From Nissolia schottii (lineage: Eukaryota > Streptophyta > Magnoliopsida > Fabales > Fabaceae), in NCBI GenBank assembly GCA_003254905.1, contig QANU01065441.1, positions 1-64,000 of the forward strand: a DNA stretch of 64,000 bases, written 5' to 3'. Below are positions 30,863 through 41,015 of the stretch, piece by piece. Below the pieces are notes generated by a model, which had not been told where the DNA came from, made no database searches, and worked only from the letters and a program-made list of their open reading frames with translations. A program made the translations under genes and the position numbers. The stretch's first letter is position 1; the number at the start of each line of letters is the position of its first letter.

Positions 30863-32784
30863 ATGGATTTTGGAGAAATTGGTCATTATGTGGCATTAAG
30901 AAAACATGAGGGGAAGGTGACCCCGTTGGTGATAACAAATTGTTTTGTTGTAGCTATACAAGGTTTGCTCTTTGGCATGCTTTTTGGCTATGATCTTGGT
31001 ACCATAGGAGGCTTGTCTCCCACGGAACCATACCTAAGCAAACATTTTTCTGCAGCTTACAAAGAAATGACATCACATCATGAGAGCAAGTATTGCAAAT
31101 ATGACCACAAATTCATGCAGTTTGTTGTGGGATTACAATATGTAGTAGCCGCCATATCTTCTCAGTTATTTGTTACACCGCCATGCTTCTTGGTGCTTCC
31201 ATTTTCATTCTTGGCAAATTGTTCGATGTTTATGCCTCCAATCTTCCGATGCTATTCGTCGGTCGCATCTTGCTTGGTGTTGGCTTAGAATTTATTAATC
31301 TGGTAATATATATATATATATGTGTGTGTATATATGTATGTATATATATATGCGCTTTTAAGTTGAGTTGGTTACATAAATTCATTTGACGTGTGATACT
31401 ATATTAACTTACACTCTGTAGATCATTTGAATAGATTCCAGTAAATTCACATTACACTAGAATTTCATTCAATAATAGATATAAATTATGAGTCAACATG
31501 ATATCTTATTTCAAACCGGTAAAAAAAACTTTGATGGCTAATTGTGTTCAATTGTTGTTTATAAAGAGACAGTTTCAGTGTATTTTTTTGAAATGACTCC
31601 AACAAGACTCAAATTTGTGCTCAGCAACGTGTTTCATATGATGATAACAGTTGGCATCATAATAGGAAACCTCGTCAACTTCAGGACCGCAAAGCTAAAA
31701 AATGGATGGAGAATTTCTTCTGGCGCCCCTGCGATCGCATTGTGCATAGCGCCTTATCTATCAGGCGATTCAACCTACTCCGTGGTTAAAAGAGGTGAAC
31801 ATGATAAAGCTAAGGAAATCTTGCAACGGATTCACGGCGTCGATAACGTTGACGAAGAGTTCCAAGATCTCATTGACACCTTTGAGGAGGCCAAAAATTA
31901 AGAAGCAAGCAGCAAGCACAATATTAAAGAAGGATGGTGGTGATAAGAAAGGGGAAAAGGCAATAGCAAAGAAAAGATTGGACGAAGAGAAAATAACACC
32001 TCAACTGCTTTGCTACATGCTTATTACCTTATGCGCCTAGCATTTTCAAGACTGTAGGTTTTCCCAACTATCCTTCCCTTATGGCTGTAGTTCTCGTTGG
32101 AGGTGTAAATGTGTACACCACTGTTTTTGCCATCTTCATCGTGGATAAGATCAGAAGAAGAGTTTTGTACCTTGGAGGTGGCATCGTAATGGTTATTTCT
32201 CAGGTAAAGTCAATGCTTCAAATCGTACAACAAGTGGCATTTTAGTTATAATAAAGTTGTGAACTTTTAATGTCATCCATCATATGATGGAGAGTATATC
32301 CAAAGCATGCTATCTCTTTAAATTAACTGTTTTTTTTTATAATTTATTTTTAGATTATTATTGGCTCCATGGTGGTTGCAAAGATTGGAGTGGATGGTCA
32401 AGGTTCGTTCACCAAAAGTGAAGCCAGACTATTTGTGTATGCTGTATGTGCATACGTGGGAGCATATTCTTGGTCATGGAGTCCATTACGATATTTGGTC
32501 TCTTGAAGTGCGATCTTCATTAATGCCGCATAATAATCTCGGTAACAACGCAATGGTGACTTATGGCATCTCTCAACTTTTTCTTACTTCTATGTGTTTT
32601 TGAAATTTTGCGTCTTCTTTATTTTTGCCGGCTTTTAGCTATTATAATAGTCTCAATTGCTCTGATCCTTCCTGAGACAAATAATGTCCCATTCGAAGAA
32701 ATGGATAAAGTGTGGAAGTCACATAAGATATGGTCACAAGCCATTGCCGTTGATGCTGGCGATGATCCTCGGGTCGCTCCTTGA
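30863..32784 (+). pseudogene. Decayed tandem copy of the STP hexose transporter
   Basis: The same three-exon layout as the upstream STP gene is visible: about 30863-31302, 31573-32203 and 32354-32784. Recognisable blocks are [68 protein letters not shown]-like sequence and PETNNVPFEEMDKVWKSH. Several lesions are plain. A frameshift lies near 31175-31185. The QQLTGIN sugar-binding region is missing and replaced by a Lys-rich stretch, with a stop at 31899-31901. The VPSEI segment is lost with a frame change near 32500. It cannot encode a working transporter. Conservation in the flanks indicates a tandem duplication that included the promoter. Confidence 0.9.
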
Positions 32785-33556
32785 AGTTGATCAAGTTCTC
32801 TATTCTATCGAATTCATTGACTTGTGTATAGTTTATCACATTGTCTTCTTGTTGTTGAAGCAACCCTTTTATTCATTTGTGATAAGTTTATAATGTTTAA
32901 CAGGGAGTAATGTTATTTACAACATAAAGTTAGTAGAATAGCAGACAAATTTATCTCATTTCTAAAGAGTTTCGGATTTAATGTTCTAAAAGTCGACTAT
33001 ACTAATAATGAAGTCTAGATATATGTTAGGATTTTCCGCTCAAGCGTCTTAATTTAGGAAAGAGGGTTTAAGGGAAGATGAAATGTTTCATCAGTCAATT
33101 TCTTTTATTGTCTCTCTTTTTCAATTCCTATTGTGAATTCTGTTGTGTTTTTTCTTCTATGATTGCCAAGCTAGAGTCGCGCATTTTCTCTTCGAGCTAC
33201 TTAGTATACTAAATCTCTTTATTTTATTTTACGTACTTATTTATAAAGTCAAGAGTTTCAACTTTGGTCAACTTTATAATTCAGTTCACAAGGAAACGCC
33301 ATTATGAAGTCAGAGACAAAATTAATTTGGAAATTAATCTTTGCCCATTCTAGCTACGTTACTTGATCCGGCTATTCCCATAGAAATTAAATTAATCATT
33401 GGATATTCTGCTACAGAAATGATAAATCTTTTTAACCGGTGTGCTTAAATCTCTTAATTCAAGATTTTATTGAATGATTTTTAATATTTTGAATAAATAA
33501 TTCATATTATTGTGAGTTAAATTTTGAACTAAAATTATTTATAAATTGATTGTTAA

Positions 33557-33600
<44 letters not shown>

Positions 33601-34705
33601 TCTGTCCTCCTAATAAACATAACTTGTTTTAAGCTACGAGTTTTTGTTAATTAATGTCTTAAGTTATTAGTTAAATAAGCAAAAATAAAAAGTTTTTGCT
33701 GAAAATGTAAAACTTTTAAATTTTGAATGATATTAAATATATTGAAAATCTTTTTTAAAAAAATTACTTATTTAATTAGTACCTTTAGAACACTTAGGGT
33801 CTGTTTGGATAACATAACATTTGATTTCTTTTAACTTTTTAAAAGTTAGAAATCATACTTTTAATTTGTGACATGTTTGACTATATAACTTATTACTTCT
33901 TAAAAAGTCAATTTTAGTGCTTTTTGAGAAGTTGAAATATTTAACTTCTCAAAAAACACTTTTAAAAATACTTAAAAACAAAAATTTCTTTTATTATATT
34001 TTTAAATATAAAATAACTTATTTATATGTTACTTTTTAAAAATTTCTTTTATAATAAATTTCTTTTAACTTGTGTATTCAAATGGACTCTTATTTAACAA
34101 AATCCTTAAACTAATATTATATTCAACAACACAACAATTTTTTTTATGACCTCACCGTAATATTAACATTAACATTATTAATAAACCCAACCTATTAGCA
34201 TGTGATACAGTGATTGGTTGAGGAGATAATAAATGTCTCAACTTCTTAATTTGAACTGAATTAATTGAGATTCTAGTAATAAAACACATTTTGTAGAAGA
34301 GAAATTAGTAGATAAGTATAAATCTAACACATAATTATTGAGTATACATACCATAAAAGTGAAGTGGGGTGTTCATGACTCGGTCCAGTCCAATGACCTA
34401 ACTCGACCTGAAACTTACACAGTTGAATTTAGATCATTTAATTTGACTTGGTGTCTTTTTTAGGGCAAGTTTGAGTTATACATCGAGCTAAATCAACCTG
34501 ACTCGAACTCATATAGTTTTTCGAAATTTATATTTTTATAAAAATTAGTGATAGATGATAAGACTTTTGTATTTTAATTAATATTATTTATAAAATATTA
34601 TGTTATTTTTGTATTGATATATACTTGTTTGAATTATATTGTTGTCTTCTAAATTTGTTATTACCTCTAAAATCTTATGACATTATTATGTATAATATCC
34701 AAATC

Positions 34706-34752
<47 letters not shown>

Positions 34753-34756
34753 AAAT
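32785..34756. other. Intergenic, repeats only
   Basis: No gene seen. It holds an (AT)20 run at 33559-33598, an (AT)21 run at 34709-34750 and a possible hAT-type MITE (33796-34090, listed separately). Confidence 0.65.
33796..34090. repeat. Possible hAT-type MITE
   Basis: The ends AGGGTCTGTTTGGATAAC and AGAGTCCATTTGAATACA (complement of the right end) match at about 14 of 18 positions. The left end has the GGGTCTGTTTGG start common in plant hAT MITEs. The interior is AT-rich and partly self-complementary. No target-site duplication was found. Confidence 0.4.
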
Positions 34757-34764
34757 ATCGGGTC

Positions 34765-37024
34765 TATAGTTATCGATCGCAGTAGTGGCACGGAGAGGTC
34801 AACCCCAAAAAACACTATAGTGGGATAGCGGGAGCGAGATGATTGCTATTTCATTAAATATAGATAAATATTATGTAATTTATACCACATACATACCTAC
34901 ATACAAATGCAAAAGAATGAAATGTTAACATCAAACACATACTTATCATTACTAATCAAAAGTCATAATCTATACTCTAAAGATGAATCTATGGTATAAA
35001 TCACCATTAAAGCAAACATGAAATATCATAAGAAAAAATGATAAAACATTGAATCAAATTAAACCTAGGCCTCTAAGACTGAGATATAAGAAAGAAATTA
35101 GAGAAGGAAAGAAACAACAAGGGGTAAAAAGTCAACAACAAGGAAGAAGAAAGAAGAGAGAAAAACATAGACAATGGACAGAGAAGCAGAGGAAAAACAT
35201 AGAGAGAAAGAGAGAAGTTCAGGAACAAAAACAAGAGAGAAAGAAGAGAGGTGTGACTGCAGTGGGTTGTCAAAATATCCAACTGCAGTCGCCAGAGAGA
35301 AAAAGCAAAGATTGGTCTGTTTTCACAAGGTGCTGTTGTGTAGAGGTCTAGAAGATAGGTTGAAGAATATAAGGTTGGAGAAGATGACTTTAAAGTGAGG
35401 GTACAATAGACATTTCTTCATAATAAGTTAGGGCAAAATAGACATTTCAATAGAAGAATGAAGACAAATTGAAAATTTCAAGCCATTTAGTGAGGGAAAA
35501 ATAAATCTTTTAGCAGCATAAATGAGGATAGGAAGGCAATTCATCATAAAACATTAAAAAATTAGGGTTTAACTTAAAAATGATGGCTACTGTTCGTCTT
35601 CTCTAAACTTCTTTGACAGATTGATAAGTGTCATATTTTGGTGTTTTCATAGGTTAGAATGACACTTATATGGATTGTTTAATATGAATCTACTAGCCAA
35701 AATTCTGTATAATTTTAGCATAGTTCAAGAGAATGGATGCGTATGTGCAAAATAATGCATTTCTTATCAATTTCACATACAGATAAGAGGCATAGATCAA
35801 AGAAACTGCAAGGCAAAAAGAATAGAAGGACAAATGAGGCTTCTGGCCACTGAGCGACCTCTGAGTCGAAGGGAGCTTACTTAAGGATGAAGTAACTTCA
35901 AGGTGAAGAAATCCCAAACCAAGCAAGTCGGCTCAACGACCCCTTGAACCCGCTCAGCGACCTGTGTTTCAGTTTCTCTATAAAAAGAGCACGAACTCAT
36001 TCAGAAGAAAAGGAACTCAGAGAGATAAAAAGACACACACATGACACAACAGACTCCGAGAGAAGAACAGAGAAGGAGCCAAGAGTTGTCCATGGAGCAC
36101 GGCAACACTCACCATGGTGGCGTGAGAATGTGTCATGGTGAGCGTCCATCACCTTGCCCTGTGATTTCTTCTTGTAAGATGGATAGTTAATCCTCTTATT
36201 GTTGAGATTTGATGAGTATTATGATTTGATTGTATCCATCTTAACTCTTTTATATATGAACCTATTGAATTTCTATGATTTACATGATTTGATCTTGAAC
36301 TTAATGCTTGTTTTAGCTTGATCAAATATAACTTGATTTAAGATTTGATTTTGTGTGCGAGAGCGACATCATTGAGTTAGATCTAGATCAATTCATCTAA
36401 TATTCCTAATTGCTAGACATAGAATTAGGATTATTAGTCATTTTAACATCAAAGCTATTCCAGTTTGCTTTGCTAATTGTGCGAGACATCAACAAATAAC
36501 AACGGGAACCAAATGATCTTCTCATGCTTGAAAGTGATGAGTGTGATAAGAACTGGTGGCGAGAAATTAAGGAATTGATAGTTCATATGCATTGATTTAA
36601 TGGATATATGAAAATTGTAGTACGAGTTAATTCCCAACAAGCTTCCTTATCTGTTTTTCATTCGTTGTCATTTTACTGCTTTATTTTATTTTATTTGTTT
36701 TCAAATATAAAAACCAATCAACCATCTTATTTAATTAGTGAAACTCAAGAACGACTTTATATCACAACTTCCAGAGGACGACAACTCATCCACTATACTG
36801 CAATTGAATCCTTTTGGGGATTTGAAAGCAAAACAGTAGATAGGAAAAACAAATATAAAGAGAAAAGCTTTCAACATAGATGCGACTGCGTGGTCATGAT
36901 TAGCGTCACAATGTGGCTGTGATACCACCCGCAATGCCCGTGATCGCGAAACGCGACGCAACGCGCCTCCTTGGTGCGGCGACCCTCCACACCGCGTCGC
37001 TATAGGGCGTTATCGATAACTATG
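34765..37024. mobile_element. hAT-like DNA element with an LTR fragment nested inside
   Basis: The terminal inverted repeats TATAGTTATCGAT (left) and CATAGTTATCGAT (complement of right) differ only at the first base. They are flanked by 8-bp sequences ATCGGGTC (34757-34764) and ATTGGGTC (37025-37032), a target duplication with one change. An 8-bp duplication fits the hAT superfamily. Both ends carry GC-rich subterminal sequence (CGGGATAGCGGG-like; CGCGACGCAACGCG). No transposase was recognised. The middle (about 35620-36840) looks like retroelement LTR sequence inserted later. The superfamily assignment is moderate. Confidence 0.55.
35622..36838 (+). mobile_element. Probable solo LTR or LTR fragment (gypsy-type)
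   Basis: Starts TGATAAGTGTCA and contains a TATA box (CTATAAAAAGAGC at about 35978-35990) followed by an A/G-rich transcribed-leader-like region. It ends in sequence resembling legume gypsy LTR tails, with a right boundary near 36830-36840. No internal gag or pol sequence is adjacent, so it appears to be a solo LTR or remnant. It is a fossil. The edges and target duplication are unresolved. Confidence 0.45.
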
Positions 37025-37438
37025 ATTGGGTCAACTTAATTTAACCTAATCATTATCAAGTCATTATAGGATCGTGTTCAGATTAAAAAAATTATCTGAC
37101 CATAAAATTGGGTTGGGTAAGTTTACCTAAAGTGAAGTCATCACTTTTATTATAGATACGAAGAAATATTTGACTTGAATTAAGAGTTTCTCAAAAAGAC
37201 TAAAAAGATGAATAAAATTGAAACAATTATCATACAACTCATTCACAAAAATACGAGTCTCATCATACTCATATTTTTTTCTCTTTGGAGTGGGACCTAT
37301 GCTAATTGTTGTTTAAATTTTGTTGTAAAAATAACATTATAAAAAAAAAAAAAANNNNNNNNNNNNNNNNNNNNNNNNNNNNNNNNNNNNNNNNNNNNGG
37401 GGGGAAGGGGCAGAGTTGTGTGTGTGTTTTTTTTTCTC
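37025..37438. other. Short intergenic stretch with an assembly gap (37355-37398)
   Basis: AT-rich DNA, then poly-A, 44 N, poly-G and poly-T immediately before the PPR gene. The PPR promoter and 5' leader are therefore incompletely known. Confidence 0.8.
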
Positions 37439-39895
37439 ATGGCACTGCCAAACCTCAAATTCAAACCCTGTAATGCTCTTTGCTCTCTCATCTTCTCCAG
37501 ATTCCACTATTCTCATGCACCCACCCCTTCTTCTACGGTCGTTGTGGATTCTCTCATCTCCATCTTCACCAAACGACCCTTCACTCCCAACACAGCCGAA
37601 CTCGACAGCATCGCACCTTACCTCACCTCTCCCCTCGTTGAATCCGTCCTCAACCGCCTCCGCAGCTGGAAGATCGCTCAAACCTTCTTCAACTGGGCTT
37701 CTTCCATCCAGCACCAAAATGGGTATCGCCACTCTTGCTACACCTTCAATGCCATGGCTTCAATCTTGTCCCGTTCCCGCCAGATTTCACCTCTCAAGTC
37801 TCTTCTCAATGACATCCTGCAATCGGGTTGTTCCTTTACCCCAGGCGCATTGGGTTTCTTGGTTAGGTGCCTTGGCGCTGTTGGGTTGGTTGAAGATGCC
37901 AACCACCTGTTCGATGAAATGCGCCTGAAGGGTCTCTGCCTTCCCAATGATTACTGTTACAATTGTTTGCTGGAGGCTATATCCAAGACCGGTTCTGTTG
38001 ACTTGATGGAGATGAGGTTGAAGGAAATGCGCCGGTTCAGGTTGGAGTTTGATAAGTTCACTCTGACTCCCGTGATGCAGGCTTATTGCAAGGCTCGCCG
38101 GTTCAAAGAGGCTTTGAGTGTTTACAATGAAATGCAGGAGAAGGGTTGGGTCGATGAACATGTTTGCTCTATGCTGGCTGTATCTTTCAGCAAGTGGGGT
38201 GAGGTGGATAAGGCGTTGGAGTTGGTGGAGAGGATGGAGGAGAGGGTGATGAGACTGAATGAGAAGACTTTCTGTGTTTTGATTCATGGGTTTGTGAGAC
38301 AGTCCCGTGTCGATAAGGCTCTTTTGTTGTATGATAAAATGAAGAAGGCTGGTTTCACTCCTGATGTTTCCTTGTATGATGCTCTCATTGGAGGACTGTG
38401 CAGGAATAAAGAGACCGACAAAGCTTGGAGCCTGCTTTCAGAAATGAAGGATTTTGGCATTCGAGCCGATGTTGGAATCCTTACAAAGTTGTTTTCGTCT
38501 TTCTCAGACAGGAGTATGATTGTGAGATTACTTGAAGAAGTTCCGGAAGAGGAAGATGACGAAACTGTTGTTTTGATTTACAATGCTGCTTTGAATAGTT
38601 ATGTTGGCAATGGGTTGATGGACGAAGCCTGTCGCCTTCTTCAGATGATGATTCAAAGCAAATCTAGTACTGATGCCCATATGGATGATTTCTTCAGGGT
38701 CAAGCGATTGGTTTTTCCTAATACCACTTCCTTCAGCATTGTTATTGATGGCTTACTAAAAAGTGGTCAGTTGGACCTTGCCCTGAGCCTCTTCCGTGAT
38801 AAGCAACGATTTGTTTCTAAACCAAATATTTTGATTTACAACAATCTGATCAACAACCTCTGCAATTCCAATAGATTGGAGGAAAGCTTTGAGCTTTTCA
38901 ATGAGATGAAAGAGTCAGGAATTGAACCAACTCATTTCACTTACAACTCTATATATGGATGTTTGTGTAAAAGGAAGGATGTTTCAGGAGCCAACAATAT
39001 GCTGAAGGAGATGTGTGCTGGTGGCCATGAACCGTGGATAAAACATTCCACTCTTCTTGTGAAAGAGCTATGCGATCATGGGAGGGCTGTAGAAGCTTGT
39101 AACTTTCTTAACAACATGGTTCGACAAGGTTTCCTTCCTGATGGGGTTTCCTATTCTGCTGCAATTGGTGGCCTGATCAAGATTCGGGAAGTGGACCAAG
39201 CATTGAATTTGTTCAGGGATTTGTGTTCTGGTGGCCACTGTCCTGATGTGGTTGCTTACAACATAATGATAAGAGGGCTTTGCAAAGCCAACAGATTTGC
39301 AGAGGCCGAAAACTTGCTGGATGAGATTGTTGTAAAAGGTCTCTCTCCCTCGGTTGTTACCTACAATCTGCTCATTGACAGTTGGTGCAAGAATGGTTCT
39401 GTCGATAAGGCTATGGCGCTTCTTGCAAGGATGTTTGGAGAAGACAGGGAGCCAAATGTGATTACATACACAACCTTGTTGGATGGTTTATGCAGAACAG
39501 GAAGGCCAGATGATGCCATCTTGGTATGGAATGAGATGGAAAGAAAAAGTTGTCCTCCGAATCGAATCGCTTTCATGGCGCTCATTCACGGCCTTTGCAA
39601 GTGCAGTAGGCCAATTGCAGCCCTCGGTTATTTGCGCAAGATGGAACAGAAAGAAATGAAAGCTGACTCCTTCATTTACATTGCATTGCTAAGTGCCTTT
39701 CTGTCTGATATGGATTTGACCTCTGCATTTGAGGTTTTCATGGAGATGGTTGATTCAGGATTCTTTCCTGAACCCCATGATAAAAATTACCCCATTGCAA
39801 TAGATGCAATTCTTAAATTTTCTAAGGATCACAGAACATCCTCAGGTATCCAAGTTCTAAGGGAAGAGGGGAAAATTCCTACACACGATCCCTAA
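37439..39895 (+). CDS. P-type pentatricopeptide repeat protein, At5g08310-like
   Basis: An uninterrupted 818-codon frame from ATGGCACTGCC at 37439. An in-frame ATG at 37418 lies in a T-rich run beside the gap and is less likely. The N-terminus (MALPNLKFKPCNALCSLIFS) suits a mitochondrial presequence. The block ESVLNRLRSWKIAQTFFNWAS is typical of long P-class proteins. About 17 tandem 35-residue PPR motifs follow from about residue 100 (for example PDVVAYNIMIRGLCKANRF, PSVVTYNLLIDSWCKNGSV, PNVITYTTLLDGLCRTGRP). P-class proteins bind organellar RNA in sequence-specific fashion. It resembles Arabidopsis At5g08310 in length and layout, from memory. The frame looks intact. Confidence 0.93.
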   Translation: MALPNLKFKPCNALCSLIFSRFHYSHAPTPSSTVVVDSLISIFTKRPFTPNTAELDSIAPYLTSPLVESVLNRLRSWKIAQTFFNWASSIQHQNGYRHSCYTFNAMASILSRSRQISPLKSLLNDILQSGCSFTPGALGFLVRCLGAVGLVEDANHLFDEMRLKGLCLPNDYCYNCLLEAISKTGSVDLMEMRLKEMRRFRLEFDKFTLTPVMQAYCKARRFKEALSVYNEMQEKGWVDEHVCSMLAVSFSKWGEVDKALELVERMEERVMRLNEKTFCVLIHGFVRQSRVDKALLLYDKMKKAGFTPDVSLYDALIGGLCRNKETDKAWSLLSEMKDFGIRADVGILTKLFSSFSDRSMIVRLLEEVPEEEDDETVVLIYNAALNSYVGNGLMDEACRLLQMMIQSKSSTDAHMDDFFRVKRLVFPNTTSFSIVIDGLLKSGQLDLALSLFRDKQRFVSKPNILIYNNLINNLCNSNRLEESFELFNEMKESGIEPTHFTYNSIYGCLCKRKDVSGANNMLKEMCAGGHEPWIKHSTLLVKELCDHGRAVEACNFLNNMVRQGFLPDGVSYSAAIGGLIKIREVDQALNLFRDLCSGGHCPDVVAYNIMIRGLCKANRFAEAENLLDEIVVKGLSPSVVTYNLLIDSWCKNGSVDKAMALLARMFGEDREPNVITYTTLLDGLCRTGRPDDAILVWNEMERKSCPPNRIAFMALIHGLCKCSRPIAALGYLRKMEQKEMKADSFIYIALLSAFLSDMDLTSAFEVFMEMVDSGFFPEPHDKNYPIAIDAILKFSKDHRTSSGIQVLREEGKIPTHDP

Positions 39896-41015
39896 ACTGT
39901 TTCAAGTGAAAGGTTGGCCTTATATTATCGAGTCAACCATTTTTTTTTGGCTATTTCTTTTTTCGAAGTGAAAGTTTGGTCTTATCGATTCAACCATTTT
40001 TTGGCTATTTCTGAAGGAAGTCAATGTCACAAATCCAATTGGTGGATTGGGACAGAAACGAATGTACAGAAAAACTCGACTACAAATTGGTGGTTATGGG
40101 ACAAATACGCACCAAAAACTAGCTCTACAAATAGAATGTATAAAATAACAGTGTTGCAATTTTCGTGGATCTTCCTTTTAATTTATAGGCAGTCTAGATT
40201 TCCGATGCTGTGATCGTTTCTTCCTTTCTCTAGTCACCACAAAGTACTTTCTTTTGAAGCCAAGGGTTTCTATAGAAAACAAACATAATGGTATAACTCC
40301 AGTGCTGTGGCTGTAATCCTTTGTCCATGGTCCAAACAATTATTTGCTCGTATGGATGATATTGTGAATATTTTGTAGGACCTACCATTTGTATTTTCCT
40401 TTTTTCCACCATACAATCGTCTATCTTCCATATAGGTGGCATCTTATCTATCGGAAATGTAATGTCAAAATGACAATTATGTTAACGAAAAAAAAAAATA
40501 GTCATGGGGACATGACTCCTTGGTTATTGTTGCCTAACTAATCAACGCATTTGTATTTTGTCAATCATGTACTCTGGGGAACTGCGAGCTTTTTACACCC
40601 TTTTATCTGTCCTTTATCATGGGAACTACAAATATGACTTGTTTAACCTTAAAAACAATACTATTAGGAATAATTAACCACATATATAAGCATGCCTCGG
40701 AAGCTTACCGAAAAAATAAGCATGCCTCGGAAATTGAAGATGATATAAAAAAGAAAAACCATAACTAGCCAGTTTATCCCCTTAGGTAAAGTAAGAACTG
40801 TAGGGGGTAAGAAATGGCCACTATATTGCCGGTCATTCCATTAACAAGACAATCTGAGAGCTGATTTCCAGAAGTTCCAAGTTACATTTAAAACCAAAGG
40901 AGATGGATTAGCACAAACCATCTCCCTGACATGAAATGTACTAAAGAAGGGAAAATAGCCCTCAACTTGCACAAGTTTTCTTCACTTTGATGCAAAGAAC
41001 ATCTCTTAAATCCTC
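39896..41015. other. Intergenic between convergent PPR and RING genes; tandem repeats
   Basis: A duplicated block of about 58 bp (AAGTGAAAG.TTGG.CTTAT ... CAACCATTTTTT...GGCTATTTC) lies at about 39905-40010 in the PPR 3' UTR. A smaller direct repeat (ATAAGCATGCCTCGGAA) occurs at about 40686 and 40716. Both flanking genes end here. Confidence 0.7.

Noticed and set aside
35049-35398. 100-aa Lys/Arg/Gln-rich frame in the hAT-like element
   Set aside because: Purine-rich low-complexity sequence yields charged frames by chance. No family resemblance.
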